Of a stretch of 16,347 nt of DNA, positions 1 to 7,746 are shown in pieces. The DNA comes from CANKHJ01 sp035556495 (GTDB lineage Bacteria > Pseudomonadota > Alphaproteobacteria > Rhizobiales > Xanthobacteraceae): positions 1-16,347 of the forward strand of contig DATMEW010000062.1 in assembly GCA_035556495.1 (NCBI GenBank), read 5' to 3'. Below the pieces are notes generated by a model. That model ran no database searches. It was not told the origin of the DNA and was given only the letters and a program-made list of their open reading frames with translations. Position numbers and translations under genes: made by a program. Position 1 is the stretch's first letter; each line of letters begins with the position of its first letter.

Positions 1-507
1 GGCCTGCGCATCTTCGTGCCGCATATGAAGGCCCATGGCGAGGCTGGGCATATCGTCAATACATCCTCGATGGCGGCGCTGACGCCCAAGGCTCTGGGCG
101 GCGTCTATGCCGCCACCAAATACGCCATCGCCGGCATCTCGGAGGTGCTGGAGGACGAACTGAAGGACACCGCCATCGGCGTCAGCGTGCTGTGCCCCGG
201 CTTCACCCGCACCAACATGCCGGACAACGGCCGCAACCGCCCCGCGCGCTTCGGCGGCGCCTTCGACGTCATGAGCGACCCGGCGCTGGCCGCGCGCAAC
301 AAGTTCTATCTCGACCAGGCGGCGAAGGGGCTCGATCCGCTCGATCTCGCCGCGCTGGTGATGAGGGCAATCGAGAACAACGAGCTTTACATCTTCACCG
401 AGCCCGGCCGGAAACCGGAAGTGGCTTCGAAATTCGCGACGCTGCTGCACAATTTCGACGACGCCGCCGCGCGGCTGGCCGCGATGGGCCGCGATCCGCC
501 GGACTGA
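1..507 (+). CDS. Short-chain dehydrogenase/reductase (SDR), 5'-truncated
   Basis: The reading frame is open from the first base, so the N-terminus with the TGxxxGxG nucleotide-binding motif lies outside the window. What remains starts just before the catalytic Ser strand (NTSSM) and contains the SDR active-site YxxxK as YAATK and the CPGFTRT segment that follows strand beta-6. SDR enzymes are cytoplasmic NAD(P)H-dependent oxidoreductases acting on alcohols or carbonyls; the substrate cannot be told here. The C-terminal part (residues about 75-168) is somewhat long, as in SDRs with a substrate-specificity lid. It is followed after 147 bp by an LLM monooxygenase on the same strand. It is a different gene from the SDR that begins at 16031: that one is cut at its C-terminal side and this one at its N-terminal side, so the two cannot be compared. 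Confidence 0.9.
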   Translation, partial: GLRIFVPHMKAHGEAGHIVNTSSMAALTPKALGGVYAATKYAIAGISEVLEDELKDTAIGVSVLCPGFTRTNMPDNGRNRPARFGGAFDVMSDPALAARNKFYLDQAAKGLDPLDLAALVMRAIENNELYIFTEPGRKPEVASKFATLLHNFDDAAARLAAMGRDPPD

Positions 508-518
508 ATGCCTCCATG

Positions 519-573
519 CGCGGCGGGGATGCGGCGCATGACGGCCGCATGCTGTTCATGAGACGCCGCCGCG
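519..573. other. Nested inverted repeats in the intergenic gap after the SDR gene
   Basis: The 147-bp gap 508-654 holds an inner 7-bp perfect stem (529-535 with 544-550, loop of 8) enclosed by an outer 8-bp perfect stem (519-526 with 566-573). It begins 12 bases after the SDR stop codon. There is no T-tract, so it is not a textbook intrinsic terminator; it could be an RNA-stabilising or attenuating structure. GC-rich DNA forms such stems easily, so the confidence is low. Confidence 0.3.
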
Positions 574-654
574 GATAGACTGGGCCGCGCAAACCGCATC
601 GCAACGGACAACAAAAAGAGGCGTCGGCGAGACCGGCGAGATGGAGGAAACGGG

Positions 655-1911
655 ATGAAATTCCACTGGTTTCATCTGATGCCCTATCCCTACCTGCCGG
701 AGGACTTCAAGGAGCGATATCCGTCCGTCTGGGTCGATCCGCCGGCGAACGAGCTTTACGATCCGGTCAAGGGCCACGACCTCTATCACGACTATCTCGA
801 CCAGCTCGAATTCGCAGAGCAGTGCGGCTACGACGGCATCTGCGTGAACGAGCATCACCAGAACGGCTATGGCCTGATGCCCTCGCCCAACCTGATGGCG
901 GCGACGCTGGCGCGGCGCACCTCCAAATCCAAGATCGTCGTGCTCGGCAATTCCGTGGCGCTGTACGATCCGCCGACCCGCGTGGCCGAGGAAATGGCGA
1001 TGCTGGACGTCCTCTCCGGCGGGCGGCTGGTCGCCGGCTTCCCGGTCGGCACGGCGATGGACACCGCTTACAGTTACGGCGCCAACCCGGCGACGCTGCG
1101 CGACAAATACCGCGAGGGCGTCGAGCTGATCGTGCGGGCCTGGAAAGAGCGCCGGCCGTTTTCCTTCAACGGCAAATACACCCAGCTCCGCTACGTCAAC
1201 CCGTGGCCGACGCCGATCCAGACGCCGCGCCCGCCGGTGTGGATTCCCGGCGGCGGCAGCGTGGAGACGTGGGAATGGTGCGTGAAGAACGACTTCCTCT
1301 ACGCCTATCTCACCTATTTCGGCTATCAGTCCGGCCTGCCGGTCATCAAGGGCTTCTGGGAAACCGTCGAGCGGCTCGGCGCGGAGATGAACCCGTATCG
1401 CGCCGGCTTCCTGCAATTCGTCGGCGTCGCCGACAGCGACGCGGAGGCCGAGCGGCTGTATTCGGAACCGGCGCAGTATTTCTATAATCGCTGCTTCCAT
1501 GTCTCGCCCGGCTATGGCACCGCGCCGGGCTATTCCAGCATCGCGACCGTTCGCAAGGGCGTGCTGAGCGCGGTCGGCAAGGCGGCGTCGGAGCTGAAGG
1601 GCCAGGCGCTCACCTGGAAGGAGATCGTCGACAAGGGCTGCATCGTCGCCGGCAGCCCGCAGACCGTGATCGACCGCCTCAACGACATGGCCGACCAGAT
1701 GCGCGTCGGCCATGTGCTGCTGCTCTGCCACTTCGGCAATATGTCCCACGAGACCACGCTCTACAACACCGAGCGTTTCGCTCGCGACGTGATGCCCAAG
1801 CTGCGCCACCGCTTCAGCGACTACGAGGACAAATGGTGGCCGAAGGACACGCTGCCGAACATCCGCCAGCCCTCCATGCCCGGCGGGCGGCCTTCGATGG
1901 CGGCGGAGTGA
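655..1911 (+). CDS. LLM-class flavin-dependent monooxygenase (bacterial luciferase-like)
   Basis: 418 aa. The protein has the LLM TIM-barrel pattern: an N-terminal MKFHWFHLMPYPYL strand, GYDGICVNEHH at residues 58-68 (the EHH segment is typical of the group), the LGNSVAL/DPPTRVAEE region near 99-115, then LSGGRLVAGFPVG near 121-133. Such enzymes use reduced FMN or F420 to oxygenate a substrate with O2; proteobacterial members normally depend on a separate NAD(P)H:flavin reductase, and none is seen here. The start is supported by GGAGG at 643-647, seven bases ahead of the ATG. The alpha/beta hydrolase gene begins five bases after its stop, so the two are probably co-translated. The sequence does not look like SsuD (alkanesulfonate monooxygenase) at the N-terminus, so no substrate is assigned. 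Confidence 0.93.
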   Translation: MKFHWFHLMPYPYLPEDFKERYPSVWVDPPANELYDPVKGHDLYHDYLDQLEFAEQCGYDGICVNEHHQNGYGLMPSPNLMAATLARRTSKSKIVVLGNSVALYDPPTRVAEEMAMLDVLSGGRLVAGFPVGTAMDTAYSYGANPATLRDKYREGVELIVRAWKERRPFSFNGKYTQLRYVNPWPTPIQTPRPPVWIPGGGSVETWEWCVKNDFLYAYLTYFGYQSGLPVIKGFWETVERLGAEMNPYRAGFLQFVGVADSDAEAERLYSEPAQYFYNRCFHVSPGYGTAPGYSSIATVRKGVLSAVGKAASELKGQALTWKEIVDKGCIVAGSPQTVIDRLNDMADQMRVGHVLLLCHFGNMSHETTLYNTERFARDVMPKLRHRFSDYEDKWWPKDTLPNIRQPSMPGGRPSMAAE

Positions 1912-1916
1912 GCATC

Positions 1917-2738
1917 ATGAAGGTTGAAACCATCATGCTTGCGGGGGACCGAAGCGTTCGGGTCTACCGCAGCGGCAAAAACGCCGGCACCCATGCCGGC
2001 ACGAACACAGGCGCGCCGCTGGTCTGGCTGCACGGGTTGCCCGGCATCCGCGCCAGCGACCCCGTCATCGCCGCGCTGGGACAGAACCGCGAGGTGATCG
2101 CGCCGCTCGCGCCGGGCTTCGCCGACGCCGACGAACTGGACGACATCCGCGACGAGCGCGACCTCGCGCTGCATTACGACGACCTGTTCGAGGCGCTGGA
2201 CCTCGACGGCATCGATCTCGTCGGCCATTCCTTCGGCGCGATGGTGGCGGCGGAAGTCGCCGCCCATGTGCCGAAGCGGGTGCGCTCGCTGACGCTGATC
2301 TCGCCGCTCGGGATGTGGCGCGACGACGATCCCGCGCCGGATATGTTCGCGCGGCCCGCCGCGGCGATGGACCAGATTCTCTGGAAGGACGGCGCGGCTT
2401 CCGCGGCGATGATGAACCCGGCCGACGAGCCCGCCGACCCGGTGGAGAAAGCCGTCGCCGCGGCGCAGGCGCTGACGGCCGTGGCCAAGTTCCTGTGGCC
2501 GCTGCCGGACAGGGGGCTGCGCCGGCGGCTGCACCGGATCACGGCGAAGACGCTGGTGATCCGCGGCGCGGACGACGTGCTGGTGCCGGCCAGCTCTATG
2601 GAGGACCTCGTGGCCGGCATCTCCGGCGCGATGCGGATGACCGTGCCCGGCGCGGCGCATATGGTGGCTTATGAGGCGCTGGCCGATGTCGCCGCCCGCA
2701 TCGAGCGTCATCTCACCGAGATCGTGCTCGCCGCCTGA
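1917..2738 (+). CDS. Alpha/beta-fold hydrolase
   Basis: 273 aa. It has the oxyanion HG motif (LHGLPG, residues 38-43), the nucleophile elbow GHSFG with Ser105, the acid Asp220 in GADDVLVP and the catalytic His248 in GAAHM, so the triad is complete. A cap region lies between about 130 and 205. No signal peptide is present, so it is cytoplasmic. The frame is open back to 1833, but that lies inside the LLM gene; the ATG at 1917, five bases after the LLM stop and preceded by GGAG at 1905-1908, is the sensible start. Ester, lactone, amide or C-C bond (meta-cleavage product) hydrolysis are all possible. Because an extradiol-type VOC protein is encoded nearby, C-C hydrolase is an attractive but unproven role. 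Confidence 0.92.
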   Translation: MKVETIMLAGDRSVRVYRSGKNAGTHAGTNTGAPLVWLHGLPGIRASDPVIAALGQNREVIAPLAPGFADADELDDIRDERDLALHYDDLFEALDLDGIDLVGHSFGAMVAAEVAAHVPKRVRSLTLISPLGMWRDDDPAPDMFARPAAAMDQILWKDGAASAAMMNPADEPADPVEKAVAAAQALTAVAKFLWPLPDRGLRRRLHRITAKTLVIRGADDVLVPASSMEDLVAGISGAMRMTVPGAAHMVAYEALADVAARIERHLTEIVLAA

Positions 2739-2746
2739 CCCGACCC

Positions 2747-2780
2747 GCGGCTACGCGCGGCGTTTGACGCGCGCAGCCGC
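2747..2780 (+). terminator. Strong stem-loop downstream of the alpha/beta hydrolase gene
   Basis: Bases 2747-2759 pair with 2768-2780 over 13 positions with one mismatch, leaving an 8-base loop. It starts eight bases after the hydrolase stop codon. No T-run follows, so it is not a classical Rho-independent terminator; it may end or protect the upstream transcript. The rest of the 132-bp gap up to the next start shows only a 5-bp hairpin (2806-2821) and the ribosome-binding site. Confidence 0.45.
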
Positions 2781-2870
2781 ATCCGCGATTTCTGAGGCGG
2801 CCGCGCCGGATCGCTGTCCGGAACCGCGCAGACCTTGTTCAAGCAGACCCTAGTTCATAAGGCGCACCCG

Positions 2871-3824
2871 ATGAAGATCGTTTACTGGAACCACATGCCG
2901 CTGGCCGAAGCCGTGGTGAACGAGAAGCTTGCCAAGGTGGACGGCGCGGAAATCATCCGGGTGAAGACCCTGGACGAACTCGCCGCCGCGCTGCCCGGCG
3001 CGGACGGCATGATTTCCCCGGACGTGCCGGAGCAATATGCCGAAAAGGTCGGCGCGCTGCTGCGCCAGCCGGACTGCAAGGTACGCTGGCTCCATGTCGT
3101 CACCGCGGGCCGCGAAGGCTACGAGCAGGCGAAGCTGCCCGAGCGCATCACCGTGACGGGACCGGCCGGCGCGCATTCGCCAGCGCTGGCGGAGCACGCC
3201 ATGGCATTCCTGCTGGCCTGGACGCGGCAGATCCCGGCCTTCGCGGACGGCACCGCGCGCGGCGAATGGGACCGCAAGCCGGTGGCGAAAATGTCGTCGC
3301 TGGAAGGCCGCACGCTGGGCATCGTCGGCCTCGGCCACGCCGGCCTCGGCGTCGCGAAACGCGCCAAACCTTTCGAGATGAAGATCATCGCCGCCAACCG
3401 CACGCCCAAGAGCGACCCGCTGGTGGACAAGGTCTATCCGCTCAGTGAGCTGAAGGAGATGCTGGCGGCCTGCGACTTCATCGTCGTGACCATCGCCGCC
3501 TCGGCCGACACCGCGCATCTGATCGGCGCGGCGGAACTCGCCGTCTGCAAGCCGAACGCCTATCTCGTCAACGTCGCGCGCGGCAGCGCCATCGAACCCG
3601 CCGCGCTGGAAGACGCGCTGCGCACCGGCAGGATCGCCGGCGCCGGCATCGACGTGACCGAGCCCGAGCCGCTGCCGCCGGGGCATTCATTGTGGTCCGC
3701 GCCGAACCTCATCGTCTCGCCGCATGTGGGCGGCGGACAGAGCCCACGCAGCATCGAGCGGATCGCCGGCCGCGTCGCGGAGAATCTCGTGAAGTTCATC
3801 AACGGCACGGTGACGCCGACCTGA
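2871..3824 (+). CDS. D-2-hydroxyacid dehydrogenase (GhrA/SerA superfamily)
   Basis: 317 aa, the usual length. It reduces 2-keto acids to D-2-hydroxy acids (or the reverse) with NAD(P)H in the cytoplasm. The Rossmann loop GLGHAG is at residues 153-158. The catalytic set is Arg237 (VNVARGS), Glu266 (in TEPEPLP) and His285 (SPHVGGG). The second Rossmann strand ends in Asn-Arg (176-177) instead of an acidic residue, which in this family generally favours NADP(H), as in glyoxylate/hydroxypyruvate reductases. An in-frame TTG exists at 2835, but the ATG at 2871 preceded by AAGG eight bases upstream is preferred. It is last on the left + strand arm and converges with the sulfatase gene. It may act on a keto acid released by the pathway; that is inference. 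Confidence 0.93.
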   Translation: MKIVYWNHMPLAEAVVNEKLAKVDGAEIIRVKTLDELAAALPGADGMISPDVPEQYAEKVGALLRQPDCKVRWLHVVTAGREGYEQAKLPERITVTGPAGAHSPALAEHAMAFLLAWTRQIPAFADGTARGEWDRKPVAKMSSLEGRTLGIVGLGHAGLGVAKRAKPFEMKIIAANRTPKSDPLVDKVYPLSELKEMLAACDFIVVTIAASADTAHLIGAAELAVCKPNAYLVNVARGSAIEPAALEDALRTGRIAGAGIDVTEPEPLPPGHSLWSAPNLIVSPHVGGGQSPRSIERIAGRVAENLVKFINGTVTPT

Positions 3825-3836
3825 GAGACTTTTGGC

Positions 3837-3859
3837 GGCGGCCGGACGCGCCGGCCGCC
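3837..3859. terminator. Perfect GC hairpin between convergent genes
   Basis: A 9-bp perfect stem (3837-3845 with 3851-3859) with a 5-base loop sits in the 40-bp space between the stop of the + strand dehydrogenase (3824) and the stop of the - strand sulfatase (3865). Its position suits a bidirectional terminator. Neither side carries a real T-run, so termination might need Rho or rest on the very stable stem alone. Confidence 0.55.
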
Positions 3860-3864
3860 ACGCA

Positions 3865-5472
3865 TCAGGCGACGTAATCGGGATAGGGCGACGTCTCGAT
3901 ATAATCCAGCATCCGCCGGTTCAGCCGCTCCATCAGCTCGCCCTTCATGGCCCGCGCGACGGGATCGTCGAACAGGTTGACGGTCTCCAGCGGATCGTCG
4001 CGCAGATCGTAGAGTTCGCCCCAGGACTGGCCCGAGAAGACCGAGAGGCGATGCGTCGGCGTCACCAGCGAGCGCATCTTCACGCGGTCCGTGAAGCAGA
4101 GATAGCGGCGCTGGCTCTCCTCCTCGATCAGCACGTCGTCATAAAAGCTGTCGGTCTCGCCCGCGAGCAGCGGCGCCAGCGAGCGCCCCTGAATCCCGTA
4201 CCACGGCTCCGCGCCGGTGCGTTCCAGAATGGTCGGCGCGAAGTCGATATTCTGGATCATCGCATCGGTGACGCGGCCGCCGTTCTTCATCGCGGGATCG
4301 ACCCAGATGAAAGGCACGCGGATCAGGTCGCGGAAATGCAGCGGGCCTTTCAGCAGCAACTGATGGTCGCCCATATAGTCCGCATGATCGGCGGTGAAGA
4401 CGATGATGGTGTTGTCGGCGATGCCGAGCCGCTCAAGCTCCGCGACGATACGGCCGACATTGTCGTCGATCATGCTGATCGAACCGTAGTTCAGCGCGAT
4501 GGCCTCTCTCGCCTCGCGCTCCGTGCAGGCGAACAGCATCGGCGTGTGCTTCACGGCCTTGCCGGCGTCGCGCGCCGCCCAGGCGGAGGCGACATGGGGC
4601 GGCAGGTCGCGATGCTCCGCATGGAAGGACGGCGGCAGTTCGACATCCTCCGGGCGGTACATCGACCAGTATTTGCCCGGCGGCGTGAAGGGATGATGCG
4701 GGTCCGGATAGGACACCTGGATGAAGAACGGCTTTTGCGACGCCGTGAAATCCCGCATCAGGTCGATGGTGCGGTCGGTGATCCAGGATGTCGGATAAAG
4801 CTCCTCGGGCACGCGCGTGCGCCACGCCTGCTTCGCCGCGACCAGCGCGATTTCCGGCGTCGGAATTGCATTCTCGACACCGATCAGCTTGTCGGCCTCT
4901 TTCACCGTCTGGCGCAGCCAGCGCCGCCAGTGGCCAAGCTCGTCGTCGCCATGCTCGATGGTGAGATGGACGTTGTTGAAGCCATAGTAGGGCAACGTGA
5001 TGTCGTGGGCGGGGTCATTCTCCCAGCGCGCGCCGACCTCCTGATTGTAGACGCCCGGCGCGCGCGGCCGCGCTTCCCGCGCCAGCCGTTCGCGCGGATC
5101 GACGGGAATCTGCGGCGGTGCGTCCAGCATGCATTGCAGGTGGGACTTGCCGGCCAGCGCGGTCTCGTAACCCGCCATCATCAGCGCGTCGGTGATGGTC
5201 ATCTCGGCATGGGACAGCTCGATGCCGTTGTGGCGCACGCCATGGACCGAGGGCATGCGGCCGGTCATGAACGACGCCCGGCTCGGCATGCAGATCGGCG
5301 ACGTCACCGTGCAGTTGGTGCCGCGCATGCCGCGCGCCGCCAGCGCGTCGATATGCGGCGTCTTCACGATCTTGTTGCCGTAGCAGCCGAGATGGTCGGC
5401 GCGATGCTGATCGGTGATGATGAAGACGATGTTCGGTGGCGGTTTCACGCCGTCGCGGCGGGGGTCGGTCAT
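3865..5472 (-). CDS. Sulfatase / phosphonate monoester hydrolase family enzyme, cytoplasmic
   Basis: 535 aa. Metal-binding DQHRADHLGCYGN at 21-33 and the sulfatase signature CMPSR with Cys61, the residue converted to formylglycine in type I sulfatases. GKSHL (109-113) supplies the usual Lys and His, YPDPHHPF (255-262) is also typical, and TADHADYMGDH (360-370) provides Asp362-His363 as further metal ligands. The Asp-His pair, where arylsulfatases usually have Asp-Asn, is a feature of the phosphonate monoester hydrolase branch, so the natural ester may be a sulfate or a phosphate/phosphonate. There is no signal peptide, so the enzyme is cytoplasmic and would act on imported substrate. The start ATG overlaps the stop of the upstream GTPase gene in an ATGA, implying translational coupling. 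No formylglycine-generating enzyme is encoded here. Confidence 0.95.
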   Translation of the reverse strand: MTDPRRDGVKPPPNIVFIITDQHRADHLGCYGNKIVKTPHIDALAARGMRGTNCTVTSPICMPSRASFMTGRMPSVHGVRHNGIELSHAEMTITDALMMAGYETALAGKSHLQCMLDAPPQIPVDPRERLAREARPRAPGVYNQEVGARWENDPAHDITLPYYGFNNVHLTIEHGDDELGHWRRWLRQTVKEADKLIGVENAIPTPEIALVAAKQAWRTRVPEELYPTSWITDRTIDLMRDFTASQKPFFIQVSYPDPHHPFTPPGKYWSMYRPEDVELPPSFHAEHRDLPPHVASAWAARDAGKAVKHTPMLFACTEREAREAIALNYGSISMIDDNVGRIVAELERLGIADNTIIVFTADHADYMGDHQLLLKGPLHFRDLIRVPFIWVDPAMKNGGRVTDAMIQNIDFAPTILERTGAEPWYGIQGRSLAPLLAGETDSFYDDVLIEEESQRRYLCFTDRVKMRSLVTPTHRLSVFSGQSWGELYDLRDDPLETVNLFDDPVARAMKGELMERLNRRMLDYIETSPYPDYVA

Positions 5473-6440
5473 GACGTGGATCTCTCAACAAACAGATGCG
5501 GATCGAGGAATGGCGCGAGCAACCGGCCGACGCTCTCGCGCGGCAGGTTGCGCACCGCGAAGGTGAGGCGCGAGCGGCGGTCGTTGCCGGGCCAGCGCGC
5601 GAGCCGGCGCGGCGGCACGAACACATGATGCACGCCCTGCACCGCGAGCGGCGCGTCGTCGCCCGCCACGGCCATGAGCCCCTTGAAACGCAGCAGGTCC
5701 GCGCCGCGCAGGCGCGTCAGCGTGTCGAGGAAGCTTTCGGCCGCGCCGGGCGGAAACGGCGCGTCGGGGCTCAGCGTGAAAACCCGGATGCCGTGCAGGT
5801 CGCGCTCATCGGCGGCGGGGCTGTCATGCCAGTCCGCGGCGATGGCGTCTCCCACGGCTTCCAGCAGCAGCTCCGGCGCGATGCGGCCATGGGCAACGGC
5901 ATGAACCGCCGCGCCGGGATTGAGCCGGCGCACGGCCGCACGCAAGGCATCGAGACTCGCTGCCGCTGTCCGGTCCGCATGGGTCAGCAGCACGGTGTCG
6001 GCCAGCACGACGCGCATCGCCGCCGCCGCATCGAGCGCGGTGCGGGCGTCGATCACGGCGCAGACATGAGCGATGCGGTAATGGCGCGCGAGGTCGGCAT
6101 CGACCGCCAGCGTCTGGATCGGCGCGGCGAGATCGGCATCGCCGCCAAGTTCGACGATGACGCGGTCGAACGCCGCCATCGCGCCGGCGCGGCGCCGGCG
6201 CAAGGCATCCGCCAGCGCATGCTGGATGTCGGTGCGGCGCGTGCAGCAGATGCAGCCGCCCAGCGGCTCGGCGGCGGCGGAACACACGATCTGCGGCGCA
6301 TGATCCAGCGTCCCATCGCCCTGCTCGGTGGTGATGACGAGGCTCGCCGCCGCATCGTCATGGCGCAGCAGTTCGCGGAGCAGCGTCGTCTTGCCGCTGC
6401 CGCGTTCGCCCGCAATCAGGATGACCGGCGTTGCCGTCAT
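5469..6440 (-). CDS. CobW/COG0523 (G3E family) GTPase, putative metallochaperone
   Basis: 323 aa. Walker A GERGSGKTT at residues 11-19; the family-defining GGCICC metal motif with Cys63, Cys65 and Cys66; a Walker B-like VELGG near 96-100; and a CobW C-terminal domain from about 200 (FTLSPDAPFPP, LRFKGLMAV, HHVFVP). These proteins use GTP hydrolysis to hand zinc, cobalt, iron or manganese to client enzymes. The guanine-specificity motif, normally NKxD, reads THAD (153-156), so the Lys is replaced by His. It starts one base after the stop of the beta-propeller gene and ends in a 4-base overlap with the sulfatase, so the three are almost certainly one transcript. A client among these neighbours is plausible but unproven. 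Confidence 0.92.
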   Translation of the reverse strand: MTATPVILIAGERGSGKTTLLRELLRHDDAAASLVITTEQGDGTLDHAPQIVCSAAAEPLGGCICCTRRTDIQHALADALRRRRAGAMAAFDRVIVELGGDADLAAPIQTLAVDADLARHYRIAHVCAVIDARTALDAAAAMRVVLADTVLLTHADRTAAASLDALRAAVRRLNPGAAVHAVAHGRIAPELLLEAVGDAIAADWHDSPAADERDLHGIRVFTLSPDAPFPPGAAESFLDTLTRLRGADLLRFKGLMAVAGDDAPLAVQGVHHVFVPPRRLARWPGNDRRSRLTFAVRNLPRESVGRLLAPFLDPHLFVERSTS

Positions 6441-6441
6441 G

Positions 6442-7689
6442 TCAGATATTCATGTCGAGCACATAGAGCCCGCCGGTGTGGCGGTCCACGGTGTAGACGA
6501 TGCCGCGCTCGTCCACGAACACGTCGTTGAGCTGCACCGCGCCGGTCGGCGACAGCTTCGGCGCGGGCGGAACATAATAGGCGACTTCCTCAGGACGGAA
6601 CGGATCGGTCAGGTCATAGACCCGCACGCCGCCGTTGAAGAAGGTGCCGATCACGAAAGTATCCGACTTGAAGGCCGTGGGGATCGGCTGGTTCTCGTGC
6701 AGGTTATGGGCGCCGAAACGGCCGCCGCGCTTGGCGAACACTTCCTTCGGCGGCAGCGGCAGGGTGCTGATCGGCAACGGCGCGGCCTCGTTGCGATGAT
6801 CCAGCACCCAGGCGAGCTTGGGCCAGTCCTCGGCATTGTTGCGGATGCTCTCGTCGGTGACGACGAGCAGGTCGCGGGAGAACAAGGGCAGCGTCGTATG
6901 GGTGAAGCCGAGATAGGGCGGCGAGTTGTCCCAGCGGCAGATGAGCTTCGGCTGCGACTTGTCGGAAATGTCGAGCACCAGCGCGCCGCCGTCGAGATAG
7001 CCCAGATAGGCCCGGTCCGGCCGCTGCGGATAAACGTTGGTGTTGTGGGCGCGGAAGCCGCCGCCGCGGAACGAGGGATAATCGAGCGGCGGCAGCGGCT
7101 CGCTGTCTCCCACCGCAACGCCCGGCAGCCACCAGCGGCCGGCCTCCACGGGCTTGGACGGGTTGCGGATATCGACGATGCGGTAAATCTGGTCGTCCAT
7201 CGGCCGGTGCGGATGGAAGTCCTCCGCGCCGGCGCTCATATGGACGAATTCGCCATCCGCGAACCAGAGCTGATGCACACCGCGCGAATGCTTCCCCGCG
7301 GCGGAGAAGAACGAGATCGAGCGCGGGCGTTCGGGCTCGGAGACATCGAACAGCTCCATGCCGCCCTCGGGCGCGCCATAATCCTCGGTCTGATAGGCCA
7401 CCGCCATCACGTCGCCGACGACATCGAGGGAGTTGGAGCGCATCCGCGCCGAGGGCAGATCGGTCTGGATCACCACGGAGGGTTTGCGCGGATCGCTGAC
7501 ATCGACGGCGGTGAAATTTTTCGGCGCGGCTTCGTGCGCCAGCCAGAGGATGCGCCGGCCGTCCTTTGCGATCTGGACCGACATGCCCTCGCCCATGGCG
7601 CCGAAGCCATTGAGTTCATGATGGGCCAGCAGGCGCATGTTGCGCGCCAGCGGCCTTTCGGCCTGCGTGCGGATATCCAGCGTCGTCAT
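6442..7689 (-). CDS. LVIVD-repeat beta-propeller protein, His-rich
   Basis: 415 aa, no signal peptide or membrane segment. At least five LVIVD-type repeats can be read: TAVDVSDPRKP (60-70), MELFDVSEPERP (111-122), YRIVDIRNPSKP (169-180), LVLDISDKSQP (237-247) and VRVYDLTDPFRP (355-366), with LYVLDMNI closing the ring at the C-terminus. Histidines recur at the start of successive repeats: GVHQ (His139), RAHN (His215), FTHT (His264) and GAHNLH (His328, His331). This layout resembles propeller enzymes with a central His-bound metal, such as carotenoid oxygenases; the enzymatic idea is inference. The frame is open back to 7770, but the ATG at 7689 fits the family better than the low-complexity extension. 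It is the first gene of the propeller-GTPase-sulfatase trio. Confidence 0.88.
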   Translation of the reverse strand: MTTLDIRTQAERPLARNMRLLAHHELNGFGAMGEGMSVQIAKDGRRILWLAHEAAPKNFTAVDVSDPRKPSVVIQTDLPSARMRSNSLDVVGDVMAVAYQTEDYGAPEGGMELFDVSEPERPRSISFFSAAGKHSRGVHQLWFADGEFVHMSAGAEDFHPHRPMDDQIYRIVDIRNPSKPVEAGRWWLPGVAVGDSEPLPPLDYPSFRGGGFRAHNTNVYPQRPDRAYLGYLDGGALVLDISDKSQPKLICRWDNSPPYLGFTHTTLPLFSRDLLVVTDESIRNNAEDWPKLAWVLDHRNEAAPLPISTLPLPPKEVFAKRGGRFGAHNLHENQPIPTAFKSDTFVIGTFFNGGVRVYDLTDPFRPEEVAYYVPPAPKLSPTGAVQLNDVFVDERGIVYTVDRHTGGLYVLDMNI

Positions 7690-7746
7690 CGGCGGTTCCC
7701 GTCCCTCACAGTCGCGGCTTGTCGCGCCGCCGCATTGGTCCGCTGG

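Noticed and set aside
556..1809. Long minus-strand open frame opposite the LLM monooxygenase
   Set aside because: The sequence is repetitive in His, Arg, Val and Asp with no recognisable fold; the + strand has a good ribosome-binding site and a clear LLM protein.
655..1911. Assignment of the LLM enzyme as alkanesulfonate monooxygenase SsuD
   Set aside because: The sulfonate-type importer makes it tempting, but the N-terminus and EHH region do not resemble SsuD, so only the family is given.
2806..2821. Small 5-bp hairpin ahead of the D-2-hydroxyacid dehydrogenase
   Set aside because: Too short to separate from chance in GC-rich sequence, and no T-run follows.
3832..5628. A very long open frame on the + strand opposite the sulfatase and part of the GTPase gene (598 codons)
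   Set aside because: The translation is rich in Arg, His, Gln and Ala without any domain, while the minus strand encodes clear sulfatase motifs. It is the usual antisense shadow of GC-rich codons.
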